Shown here: positions 20,921 through 28,807 of the stretch, piece after piece | How the letters are laid out: every line of letters begins with the position of its first letter | Numbering within the stretch: position 1 is the stretch's first letter | Assembly: GCA_905479075.1 (NCBI GenBank) | Contig: CAJQLA010000005.1 | Location: 62,001-126,000, forward strand | DNA: 64,000 nt | Reading direction: 5' to 3' | From: an uncultured Gammaproteobacteria bacterium | GTDB lineage: Bacteria > Pseudomonadota > Gammaproteobacteria > Nitrosococcales > Methylophagaceae | Program-made: the position numbers and the translations under genes | Notes under the pieces: generated by a model | What the model was told of the DNA's origin: nothing | The model's database searches: none | What the model saw: only the letters and a program-made list of their open reading frames with translations

Positions 20921-22284
20921 ACCCACAAGCATTAGTCATTGATGATGAGCCAGATATTCTTGAGTTATTAACGATGACACTATCTGGTATGTCTGTCGAT
21001 TGCATTACCGCGGAAAATATTGCCCAAGCTGAGCAAGCGCTCAAACAATACAACTTTGATTTTTGCTTAACCGATATGAGATTGCCTGACGGCAATGGTT
21101 TGGACTTTGTGAAAAATTTGCAAGTAAGCATGCCCGATTTGCCTGTCGCTGTAATCAGTGCGCACGGCAATATGGATTTAGCCATACAAGCTTTAAAACT
21201 GGGTGCCTTTGATTTTATTTCGAAACCCGTGAAACTGCGTGTATTGCGTGATTTAATTGAAACAGCACTTAAACTAACCCCTAGCGATCCAAAGAGAATG
21301 GATCGTCGTTCACGACATCGTTTATTAGGTGAGACTGAACCTATGCAATTACTGCGCGGGAAAGTGACTAAATTAGCCCGTAGTCAAGCACCCGTCTATA
21401 TCAGTGGAGAGTCAGGTACAGGTAAAGAGCTAGTCGCAAGGTTGATCCATGAGCTTGGCGTTCGCGCTGATAAGCCTTTTGTGCCAATCAACTGCGGGGC
21501 AATTCCTAGTGAGCTGGTTGAAAGTGAGTTTTTTGGTCATAAAAAAGGGGCTTTTACCGGCGCGATAGAAGATAAAGAAGGTTTATTCCAAGCAGCAAAT
21601 GGAGGTACCTTACTGCTTGATGAAGTGGCTGATTTGCCATTAATGATGCAAGTTAAGTTACTTAGAGCATTACAAGAAAAAACGATTCGTCCCGTGGGTG
21701 GTCATGATGAAATTTCAGTCGATGTGAGAGTATTGTGTGCAACGCATACAGACCTAGCTGAAAAAGTAGTTCAAGGCACATTTCGAGAAGATTTGTTTTA
21801 TCGTTTGAATGTCATAGAGGTAGCTGTACCAGCCTTACGTGAACGTAGTGAAGATATCGCTATTTTAGCTGACTCTATTTTAGAGAAACTGGCTGAAAAA
21901 AATGACATAGATATACCCAAGTTATCAAAAAATGCATTAAAAGCGCTGAAGCTTTATGATTTCCCCGGCAATGTGCGTGAGTTAGAAAATATTTTAGAGC
22001 GAGCCATAACGTGGATGGAAGGTAGTGAAATCAGCGAAAGCGATCTTATGCTATCAGATAATAATTCCCCGCGCTCTATCAGCTCGTTAAATAGTTCGTC
22101 TGATAATCAACAAATCAATGTAGGCATGACAAATGATTTAGCGTCACATCTTGAAGATCAAGAACGCCAGATTATTCTTCAGGCTCTCGAGTCAGTACGA
22201 TGGAATAAAACGGCAGCGGCGAAGAAGCTTGGGATTACTTTCCGTGCTTTACGTTATAAGCTGAAAAAATTGGATTTAGAATAA
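20917..22284 (+). CDS. pilR: PilR-like sigma-54 response regulator
   Basis: The 455-residue NtrC-family regulator has a receiver domain with phospho-acceptor D53 (CLTDMRLPDGNG). The AAA+ domain follows, with Walker A GESGTGKE at 164-171 and the sigma-54 contact loop GAFTGA at 211-216. A Fis-type helix-turn-helix at the C-terminus contains the NKTAAAKKLGITFRALRYK stretch. It should activate sigma-54 promoters, with type IV pilin genes as the expected target. Coupling to the PilS-like kinase and the PP0621-like gene supports the assignment. Confidence 0.9.
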   Translation: MNPQALVIDDEPDILELLTMTLSGMSVDCITAENIAQAEQALKQYNFDFCLTDMRLPDGNGLDFVKNLQVSMPDLPVAVISAHGNMDLAIQALKLGAFDFISKPVKLRVLRDLIETALKLTPSDPKRMDRRSRHRLLGETEPMQLLRGKVTKLARSQAPVYISGESGTGKELVARLIHELGVRADKPFVPINCGAIPSELVESEFFGHKKGAFTGAIEDKEGLFQAANGGTLLLDEVADLPLMMQVKLLRALQEKTIRPVGGHDEISVDVRVLCATHTDLAEKVVQGTFREDLFYRLNVIEVAVPALRERSEDIAILADSILEKLAEKNDIDIPKLSKNALKALKLYDFPGNVRELENILERAITWMEGSEISESDLMLSDNNSPRSISSLNSSSDNQQINVGMTNDLASHLEDQERQIILQALESVRWNKTAAAKKLGITFRALRYKLKKLDLE

Positions 22285-22323
22285 GCAGATACTTTGAAAA
22301 GTACCTTAAATTTATTCGAAAAA

Positions 22324-22400
22324 TGGGGTGAGTGATGGGGCTCGAACCCACGACAACCGGAATCACAATCCGGGACTCTACCAACTGAGCTACACTCACC
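22324..22400 (-). tRNA. tRNA-His (anticodon GTG)
   Basis: Read on the reverse strand, the sequence from 22400 to 22324 folds into a complete cloverleaf. It has the 8 bp acceptor stem characteristic of tRNA-His (GGTGAGTG/CACTCACC, including the encoded G at -1), a GCTC/GAGT D stem, the anticodon arm CCGGA-TTGTGAT-TCCGG with GTG, a TTCGAGC T loop and an encoded CCA. It is 97 bp downstream of rnr on the same strand and faces the end of pilR. Confidence 0.96.
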
Positions 22401-22496
22401 ATTATGAACGTTTAATATAAAAAAAGAATTTTATGTTCATTTGGGAAGCCGCTAATTCTACTTCCTTTATTTTTCTGGTCAAGTAGTAATTCAGAT

Positions 22497-24680
22497 TTAA
22501 ACGATTTCTAAGTCTATTTTTTTATCATCTAAATTAACACGGACCACTTTTACCTGTACTTTATCAGCAAGGCGGTAAGTTTTTCGAGTCCTTTCTCCCA
22601 TTAAACGATGGCCTGTTGCATCAAATTGGTAATAATCATTTTTTAGTGCGGTAATATGAACCAGACCCTCAATATAAATATCGCTTAATTCGACAAATAA
22701 GCCGAAACTTGTGACGCCACTAATAACTCCTTGGTGGACTTCTCCAACCCTTTCTTGCATATATTCGCACTTTAACCAATCGCTGACGTCACGTGTTGCT
22801 TCATCTGCACGGCGACTGGTCATAGAACAGTGATCGCCATGTTGAATCATCTCTTCATGAGAATAAGGCCATTTTTTATTATTTTTCTCCTTCAGAATAT
22901 GGCGAATAGCGCGATGAACTAAAAGATCTGGGTAGCGTCTGATTGGGGATGTGAAATGGGCATAAGCTTCGAGCGCAAGACCAAAGTGGCCCATATTATC
23001 AGGACTATAGACCGCTTGTTTCATGCTACGGAGCATAACTGTCTGTAGAAGGTGAGCGTCAGGTCTTTTAGCTGCGGTAGCAAGTAGCGCTGCATAATGA
23101 CTAGGTTGAGGATCATCACCGCCACCTAGCATTAAACCTAGTTCGGATAGAAATTCACGTAATCCTGACAGTTTTTCTTCTGAAGGTGTTTCATGGATGC
23201 GGAATAAAGCAGCGATGTCATGTTCAATTATAAATCGGGCTGCACAGACATTAGCTGCAATCATAAATTCTTCGATTAGGCGATGAGCATCATTACGTTC
23301 TCTTGGCTCTATAGAAGATATTTTTCGGTTTTCATCAAAAATAAACTGTGTTTCAGTTAATTCAAAATCAATAGCACCACGTTGTTTGCGTGCAAGTAAC
23401 ATGGTTTGGAACAACTTATTCATGGCCTGTAAGTCAGGGAGAATTGATTGATATTGCTTACATAGTGCCTCATCATTATCAACTAATATCGCAGCCACCT
23501 TATTGTATGTAAGGCGTGCTTTAGAATTCATCACTGCATTGTGAAATTGGTAGGATTCAATTTCACCCTCTTTAGATAGTGTGATTTCACAGACCATGCA
23601 AAGACGATCAACTTCTGGGTTGAGAGAACAAAGACCATTTGATAAAACTTCGGGCAACATTGGAATAACTTGACTTGGAAAATAGACAGAAGTCCCTCTG
23701 TCATTTGCATCACTATCAAGAGGACTACCTGTTTTTACATAATAAGAAACATCAGCGATAGCTACCCATAAACGCCAGCCAGACTCAATTTCTTCTGCAT
23801 AAACGGCATCATCAAAGTCACGCGCATCTTCACCATCAATAGTCACCAAAGGCAGATGTCTTAGATCTAAGCGGTTTTCAATGGCAGAATCAGGGATTTC
23901 ACTGCCAAAGGACTCTGCTTGCTCCAAGGCTTTTGCAGACCACGTATGGGGAAGCTCAAAATCACGCAGAGCAATATCAATCTCCATACCAGGCGCAAGA
24001 TGATCACCTAAAACCGTAACAACCTTACCGAGTGGCGAGCGATGACGACTAGGGTGATCGGTAATCTCTATTTCAACAATTTGACCTTCTTTGGCATCCA
24101 TAACATTTTGAGGTGGAATCAAAATATCTTGGCTAATGCGTCGATTGTTTGGAATTAAATAATAAATGCCTGCATCGACAAGTAGCCGGCCAACAATACG
24201 TTCATTGGCATGTTGAATTATTTCGACAATACTGCCTTCTTTTCGTCCTCTGCGATCGACACCAGTCACGCGGGCAACAGCGCGATCTCCGTGCAAGGCT
24301 ATTTGCATTTCTCTTTGATTAAGGAATAGATCATCACTAGCGTCATCAGGAATGAGGAAACCATAGCCATCTGCATGACCCACTATGCGACCTGTCACTA
24401 AGTTCATCTTAGAGACAACACCATAAGCACCTTTTCGATTACGAAGGAGCTGTCCATCTCTTTCCATGGCCCTGAGGCGACGTCGTAGTGCTTCAGTTTC
24501 TTCCTCGCCTTTAAGTCCTAATAAGCGGGATATCTTTCTCTGGGTAAGAGGGCGATTATTTTGTTTTAGGATCTCAAGAATAAATTCACGGCTTGGTATG
24601 GGATTTTCATACTTTTCTGATTCGCGTGTTGAATAGGGATCGTTTAGTTTCTTTTTTGACATTGATTGGTTGTTTTCCAC
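22497..24680 (-). CDS. rnr: Ribonuclease R
   Basis: The 727-residue 3'-5' exoribonuclease degrades structured RNA and matures or surveys rRNA. The N-terminal winged-helix region (about residues 25-90, SREFILEILKQNNRPLTQ) and cold-shock domains precede the RNB catalytic domain. The metal-binding cluster DGEDARDFDDAVYA lies near residue 285, and a C-terminal S1 domain follows. The protein ends about ten residues after the S1 domain (VNLDDKKIDLEIV). It therefore lacks the long lysine-rich tail found in Escherichia coli RNase R (813 residues). The usual downstream rlmB is absent; tRNA-His follows instead. Confidence 0.95.
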   Translation of the reverse strand: MENNQSMSKKKLNDPYSTRESEKYENPIPSREFILEILKQNNRPLTQRKISRLLGLKGEEETEALRRRLRAMERDGQLLRNRKGAYGVVSKMNLVTGRIVGHADGYGFLIPDDASDDLFLNQREMQIALHGDRAVARVTGVDRRGRKEGSIVEIIQHANERIVGRLLVDAGIYYLIPNNRRISQDILIPPQNVMDAKEGQIVEIEITDHPSRHRSPLGKVVTVLGDHLAPGMEIDIALRDFELPHTWSAKALEQAESFGSEIPDSAIENRLDLRHLPLVTIDGEDARDFDDAVYAEEIESGWRLWVAIADVSYYVKTGSPLDSDANDRGTSVYFPSQVIPMLPEVLSNGLCSLNPEVDRLCMVCEITLSKEGEIESYQFHNAVMNSKARLTYNKVAAILVDNDEALCKQYQSILPDLQAMNKLFQTMLLARKQRGAIDFELTETQFIFDENRKISSIEPRERNDAHRLIEEFMIAANVCAARFIIEHDIAALFRIHETPSEEKLSGLREFLSELGLMLGGGDDPQPSHYAALLATAAKRPDAHLLQTVMLRSMKQAVYSPDNMGHFGLALEAYAHFTSPIRRYPDLLVHRAIRHILKEKNNKKWPYSHEEMIQHGDHCSMTSRRADEATRDVSDWLKCEYMQERVGEVHQGVISGVTSFGLFVELSDIYIEGLVHITALKNDYYQFDATGHRLMGERTRKTYRLADKVQVKVVRVNLDDKKIDLEIV

Positions 24681-24989
24681 TTAATAAAGTGCCAAATCCG
24701 ACTGAATATGATTCAGATGCCGGAAGAGGCGACATGGCTCGACGCGCTAACTTCAGGTGCTTAGAGGTGATTATTCGTGCGAGTAAAAAACTTGCTTTTG
24801 CACCAGCTGGTAAAAGCTTGAATCTAGGCGTTAATTATTTTATATGGTCATTCTAACCTTAATCATTAGATATAAGTTTATTTTTCAATCATTAAGCCTT
24901 GCTTGTGGTTTCTACTTTTAGCGATAATGACGAGGCGTAAAGTGTTAAAATAATTAAGTCTTCTACAGGGTTATAAAAAAGTTGAAACA
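24681..24989. other. 309 bp divergent intergenic region between rnr and coq7
   Basis: No convincing protein gene lies here. The region holds the rnr upstream sequence, a decayed tRNA-Leu-like sequence on the forward strand (about 24718-24805), and an AT-rich stretch before coq7. A small open frame crossing from the rnr 5' end has no Shine-Dalgarno sequence and no family resemblance. Confidence 0.7.
24718..24805 (+). pseudogene. Degenerate tRNA-Leu (CAG)-like sequence
   Basis: The forward strand resembles bacterial tRNA-Leu(CAG). GACGCGCTAACTTCAGGTG at 24740-24758 differs by one base from the D-stem/anticodon segment of Escherichia coli tRNA-Leu(CAG) as I remember it. A GCG/CGC D stem, a TTCAGGT anticodon loop and a terminal CACCA at 24800-24804 are present. 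The acceptor needs a bulged C, the anticodon stem has an inserted base (GCTTAG for GTTAG), the long variable arm does not pair, and the T loop is TAAAAAA in place of TTCRANT. It is most likely a dead tRNA gene or a fragment left by recombination at a tRNA site. Confidence 0.55.
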
Positions 24990-25625
24990 GTGCTGAACGG
25001 ACTACTTGATACACTTATTATTGAATGTGATAAAGCGTTAAAAACTTTATCAATGCCATCAGTGGAAGCTGGTCGAGATATTCCTGGCTCGGATCTCTCA
25101 GAAAATGAGATGACTAAAGCTGAGAAAGCTAAGTCAATTGCTTTAATGCGGGTTAATCATTCGGGTGAAGTGTCTGCCCAAGCTTTGTATCAAGGACAAG
25201 CGCTAACTGCTAAATTACCTGATGTAAGGCGTGCTATGGAGCAAGCGGCAGCAGAGGAAACTGAGCATCTAGTGTGGTGTCAGCAAAGAATCAATCATTA
25301 TGGCGGGCACGTTAGTATTCTAAACCCATTATGGTATGCCGGCTCATTTACCTTAGGTGCGATAGCAGGGAAAGCGGGCGATAAATGGAGCCTCGGTTTT
25401 GTGGTTGAAACAGAACGACAAGTGGTAAACCACCTTGAAGAGCATTTGGCTAAAATCAGTGAAAAAGATCTGAAGAGTCGTGCTGTTTTGGAACAAATGA
25501 AAGAGGATGAACTGCATCACGGTACTATGGCATTAGAGGCTGGTGGCGCAGCGTTACCAGCCCCTATCAAATTGGCTATGAGCCTTGTTTCAAAAATAAT
25601 GACACAAAGCAGTTATCGAATCTAG
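24990..25625 (+). CDS. coq7: 2-polyprenyl-3-methyl-6-methoxy-1,4-benzoquinone monooxygenase (Coq7)
   Basis: The 211-residue di-iron hydroxylase carries out the last ring hydroxylation of ubiquinone synthesis. Di-iron ligands are visible in the two repeat halves: the MRVNHSGEVSAQALYQGQ and EETEHLVWCQQR regions (about residues 53-98), then VVETERQVVNHLEEHL and EDELHHGTMALE (about 137-190). The start is GTG at 24990 with a poor Shine-Dalgarno sequence, but the N-terminal LLDTLIIECDKALKTL fits the family. The presence of Coq7 rather than UbiF indicates the Pseudomonas-like ubiquinone pathway. Confidence 0.94.
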   Translation: MLNGLLDTLIIECDKALKTLSMPSVEAGRDIPGSDLSENEMTKAEKAKSIALMRVNHSGEVSAQALYQGQALTAKLPDVRRAMEQAAAEETEHLVWCQQRINHYGGHVSILNPLWYAGSFTLGAIAGKAGDKWSLGFVVETERQVVNHLEEHLAKISEKDLKSRAVLEQMKEDELHHGTMALEAGGAALPAPIKLAMSLVSKIMTQSSYRI

Positions 25626-25763
25626 TTTGCCGCTTATGTGCTGTCCCCAGATAAGTGATATCGCGTTTATTAGATAAAGTCTATGTCATTACTTCGTTAA
25701 AATTGATTCTGAGGAATGCGTTTTTCTTAGAAGAGAATATCACCTAATGATCATACCCCATAC

Positions 25764-25791
25764 TTGAGCAGAAACTAAGCTTGCCTATTGT
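25764..25791 (+). promoter_or_regulatory. Candidate promoter for the Lon-like protease gene
   Basis: TTGAGC (25764-25769) and TATTGT (25786-25791) are separated by 16 bp in the 213 bp gap before the protease gene. Both hexamers are imperfect. I see no heat-shock consensus. Confidence 0.25.
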
Positions 25792-25838
25792 ATTTATCTG
25801 TCCTAAGCTAAAACTAAGTCATCATACTTGGGAAGATT

Positions 25839-28232
25839 ATGGCAAAAAATACGCGCCTTGCCCCAGAACAATTGTATCAATATTGTGATAGCAAACAATT
25901 TGATTTTTCCTCTACGGCGGATTTAAAGACGCTGCCAACAATCATTGGACAAACAAGAGCTATAGATGCGATAGATTTTGGCATTAATATCTCGGGAGAT
26001 GGTTACAATTTATATGTTATGGGTCCCACTGGTTCAGGTAAATATACACTGGTTAAGCGTTATCTGGAACAGATAGAAAAAACACAATATGAAGGCGTTG
26101 ATTGGGCTTATTTACATAACTTTTCCGATGACCAATGTCCTTGGTATGTGTCACTGCCATCAGGTGAAGGTCGGCAATTACGTCATGATATTGAGGCCTT
26201 GATTAGGCGACTTGTTGAAGATCTACCGACTGCGTTTGACGATGAGTATTACCGCGGTAGAATTCGTGCAATTGATGAAATGTCACGTAAACATCGCGTG
26301 CAAATGTTCGGCACTATTCAAGCAGAAGCCGATCGTAAAGATATCTTGTTATTGAGAATGCAGGATAATAGTTATGCTTTTGCCGCTAAGCGCAATGGTG
26401 AACCGATGACGTCAGAGGAGTTTGAACAGCTTCCTTTAGATAAGCAAGAACAAACCGAAGATGCAATCGCCAGTCTACATGAGGAATTACAAAATACCTT
26501 ACTTGAGTTACGCGAGTGGGAGCGTAGTAATCAGCAACAGGTCGCGGCATTAAATGAAGAAGTAGCGCTTGAAGTCATTAGTCGGCAAATTAATAAGCTG
26601 AAACATGCCTATCCTAAGTCATCAAGGCTACAAGTTTACTTTGATGCAATGCAAATAGATTTAAGAGATAACGTCGATACTTTTTTGAAGTTAGATGAAG
26701 AACATGATGATGCCTCAACACATTCAGAAGAATCTATATTACGTCGCTATCAAATTAACCTTATCGTTGATAACAAAGAGTTAGATGCTGCGCCTATTGT
26801 TTATGAAAACTTACCAAGCCATCAGAGCCTATTAGGCAGCATCGAAAATATGGCGATGATGGGTGCCTTAGTGACGGACTTTAGCTTAATAAAAGCTGGG
26901 GCAATTCATCGTGCTAATGGCGGCTATTTGATTCTAGATGTAGAGCAGTTGTTGATGCAGCCTTATGCTTGGCAAGGTTTGAAGCGGGCTTTACAATCGA
27001 AAGAAGTTCGTTTTGATGTGTTAGAACAAATGTATAGCCTTGTCTCGACTGTATCGTTAGAACCTGAACCTATTCCACTCGATTTGAAAGTGATTTTACT
27101 TGGCGATAGAGAACTGTATTACCAACTTTTTGCTCTTGATCCTGAATTTGCTGAGCTTTTTAAAGTCATTGCTGACTTTGAAGAGGAAATGCCTAGAACA
27201 AGTGAAAATGAAAAACTATATGCCCAACTTATGGCAACCACGGTACAGCAGGAAGGATTATTGCATTTGAATAGTGATGCGATAGCCAGTGTCATAGAAT
27301 ACGGTGCCCGAGAAGTAGATGATGCGGCCATGTTTTCACTTCATCAAGGAAATATGACTAATCTACTACGCGAAGCTGATTATTGGGCAAAAAAACAGGG
27401 ACATAGAGTCATTACCCGCTCTCATGTTATCAATGCCATAGAAAGTAGAATTAACAGAACAGATCGTTTAAGAAAACAACTTTATAAACAAATCGAACGT
27501 GATGTAATGCGTATTGAAGTGACAGGAGAGAAAATAGGGCAGATCAATGCACTGTCTGTACTTTCCGTTGGCGATTTTAATTTTGGCCAACCATCTAGGC
27601 TGACTGCAAACTGCCGTTATGGGGATGGCGAACTGATAGATATTGATCGTGAAGTTGAATTAGGTGGTGATATCCACTCAAAAGGCGTTTTGATTATGAG
27701 TAGTTATCTTGGCAGTCATTATGCCAAGAATAAACCGCTTTCTATGACGGCCAGTTTGGCTTTCGAACAAAGTTATGGTCAAGTAGATGGAGATAGTGCG
27801 ACTGTTGCCGAATTATGCGTTTTATTATCATCAATGGCGCAGACTCCTATTAAACAATCAATCGCGATTACAGGCTCAATGAATCAACATGGCATGGTGC
27901 AAGCGATTGGTGGGGTTAATGAAAAAATAGAAGGTTTTTTTGATATTTGCCAACAATTGGACTTTACAGGGCAACAGGGTGTGATTATCCCTAGCAGTAA
28001 TGTGCAACATTTGATGTTAAGAAGTGATGTTATTACTGCCGTGTCGGAAGGGCGTTTTCATATCTATGCCATAGAGACGGTTGAGCAGGCTCTGGCCTTG
28101 TTAACTGATATGCCAATAGGTAAAGTCAATGATGAAGGCATTTATCCTGAGGTAAGTTTTAATGCATTAGTGATGGAACAGATTAATTATTGGGCTGAAA
28201 TTCATAAAAATGATAAACATGACGATAACTAA
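25839..28232 (+). CDS. Lon-like AAA ATP-dependent protease (AsrA/LonB-like)
   Basis: The 797-residue protein fuses a divergent AAA domain to a C-terminal Lon-type Ser-Lys protease domain. The Walker A segment GPTGSGKYT at about 62-70 has the family's unusual residue after the lysine. A long coiled insert covers about 170-280. The catalytic dyad is S653 (VDGDSATVAEL) and K696 (IGGVNEKIEGFFD). This family differs from classical Lon by lacking the N-terminal LON substrate domain; in Pseudomonas the AsrA member induces the heat-shock response. It is monocistronic by spacing. Confidence 0.9.
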   Translation: MAKNTRLAPEQLYQYCDSKQFDFSSTADLKTLPTIIGQTRAIDAIDFGINISGDGYNLYVMGPTGSGKYTLVKRYLEQIEKTQYEGVDWAYLHNFSDDQCPWYVSLPSGEGRQLRHDIEALIRRLVEDLPTAFDDEYYRGRIRAIDEMSRKHRVQMFGTIQAEADRKDILLLRMQDNSYAFAAKRNGEPMTSEEFEQLPLDKQEQTEDAIASLHEELQNTLLELREWERSNQQQVAALNEEVALEVISRQINKLKHAYPKSSRLQVYFDAMQIDLRDNVDTFLKLDEEHDDASTHSEESILRRYQINLIVDNKELDAAPIVYENLPSHQSLLGSIENMAMMGALVTDFSLIKAGAIHRANGGYLILDVEQLLMQPYAWQGLKRALQSKEVRFDVLEQMYSLVSTVSLEPEPIPLDLKVILLGDRELYYQLFALDPEFAELFKVIADFEEEMPRTSENEKLYAQLMATTVQQEGLLHLNSDAIASVIEYGAREVDDAAMFSLHQGNMTNLLREADYWAKKQGHRVITRSHVINAIESRINRTDRLRKQLYKQIERDVMRIEVTGEKIGQINALSVLSVGDFNFGQPSRLTANCRYGDGELIDIDREVELGGDIHSKGVLIMSSYLGSHYAKNKPLSMTASLAFEQSYGQVDGDSATVAELCVLLSSMAQTPIKQSIAITGSMNQHGMVQAIGGVNEKIEGFFDICQQLDFTGQQGVIIPSSNVQHLMLRSDVITAVSEGRFHIYAIETVEQALALLTDMPIGKVNDEGIYPEVSFNALVMEQINYWAEIHKNDKHDDN

Positions 28233-28276
28233 GTTGATAACTAGTAAAATCATGAAATACATAGAGGTACCAAGCT

Positions 28277-28693
28277 ATGAATAGAAAAACATCCTTTGTT
28301 ATTGTTATGCTCACGCTATTTTTATATATGAAATCAGCATTTGCACTTACCCAATTACCACTCCCTACAGAACCCATTTATTTTGAACCACCAGTGGTTC
28401 ATGCTAGTGAAGAATATGAACAATTGAGTTGTGTCGAGCTGGATAATTCAATTGGTTTTTTACAACCATATAGATATAGTTACAAACCTAATTTTTATGA
28501 AGATGAAGCAAACAAAGTCGCTGCTTTATTAGTCACGGTAGATAGTGTTCCGATAGTCGAAGGTTGGCTAGGCTTAGCCTATCTAGGGTATTCAGCCTTA
28601 TTGGAAGAAAAAGAGCAACGACGCGTTTTAGCAGTCAATCAGCAAGTATCTATGCTTCAACGACTCAAGGCAAAAAAGCACTGCTTTGAGTAA
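28277..28693 (+). CDS. Small secreted protein of unknown function
   Basis: I do not recognise a family. The 138-residue product has a clear signal peptide (MNRKTSFVIVMLTLFLYMKSAFA, cleavage after residue 23). A mature part of about 115 residues follows, with two cysteines (C52 and C136) that could form one disulfide. A hydrophobic stretch near 88-105 (LLVTVDSVPIVEGWLGLAYLG) may insert in a membrane or pack in a core. It sits 44 bp after the Lon-like protease gene and 114 bp before the WYEAN-repeat gene, with no strong terminator on either side. A shared transcript is possible but unproven. Confidence 0.75.
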   Translation: MNRKTSFVIVMLTLFLYMKSAFALTQLPLPTEPIYFEPPVVHASEEYEQLSCVELDNSIGFLQPYRYSYKPNFYEDEANKVAALLVTVDSVPIVEGWLGLAYLGYSALLEEKEQRRVLAVNQQVSMLQRLKAKKHCFE

Positions 28694-28734
28694 ACGAAAA
28701 CGGATATATCTAGTGTTATAAGAATTCAATAAAC

Positions 28735-28798
28735 TTGAGCCGAGGACTTTAAGTGATGTACTATCAAGCTACGAGTGATATACGTACTCGAGGGGAGG
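28735..28798 (+). promoter_or_regulatory. Leader of the WYEAN-repeat gene: candidate promoter, hairpin and strong ribosome-binding site
   Basis: TTGAGC (28735-28740) and TACTAT (28759-28764), 18 bp apart, form a possible promoter. An inverted repeat CGAGT/ACTCG (28772-28776 and 28786-28790) follows. AGGGGAGG at 28791-28798 is a near-perfect Shine-Dalgarno sequence nine bases before the ATG at 28808. This choice makes 28808, not the in-frame GTG at 28775 or ATG at 28799, the likely start. Confidence 0.45.
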
Positions 28799-28807
28799 AT
28801 GGTCGTT

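Noticed and set aside
24718-24805. Functional tRNA-Leu
   Set aside because: The T loop lacks TTC, position 8 is not T, and two stems contain insertions; a working tRNA is unlikely.
24593-24856. An 87-codon forward open frame across the rnr 5' end
   Set aside because: It overlaps rnr antisense for one third of its length, lacks a ribosome-binding site and runs through the tRNA-like sequence.
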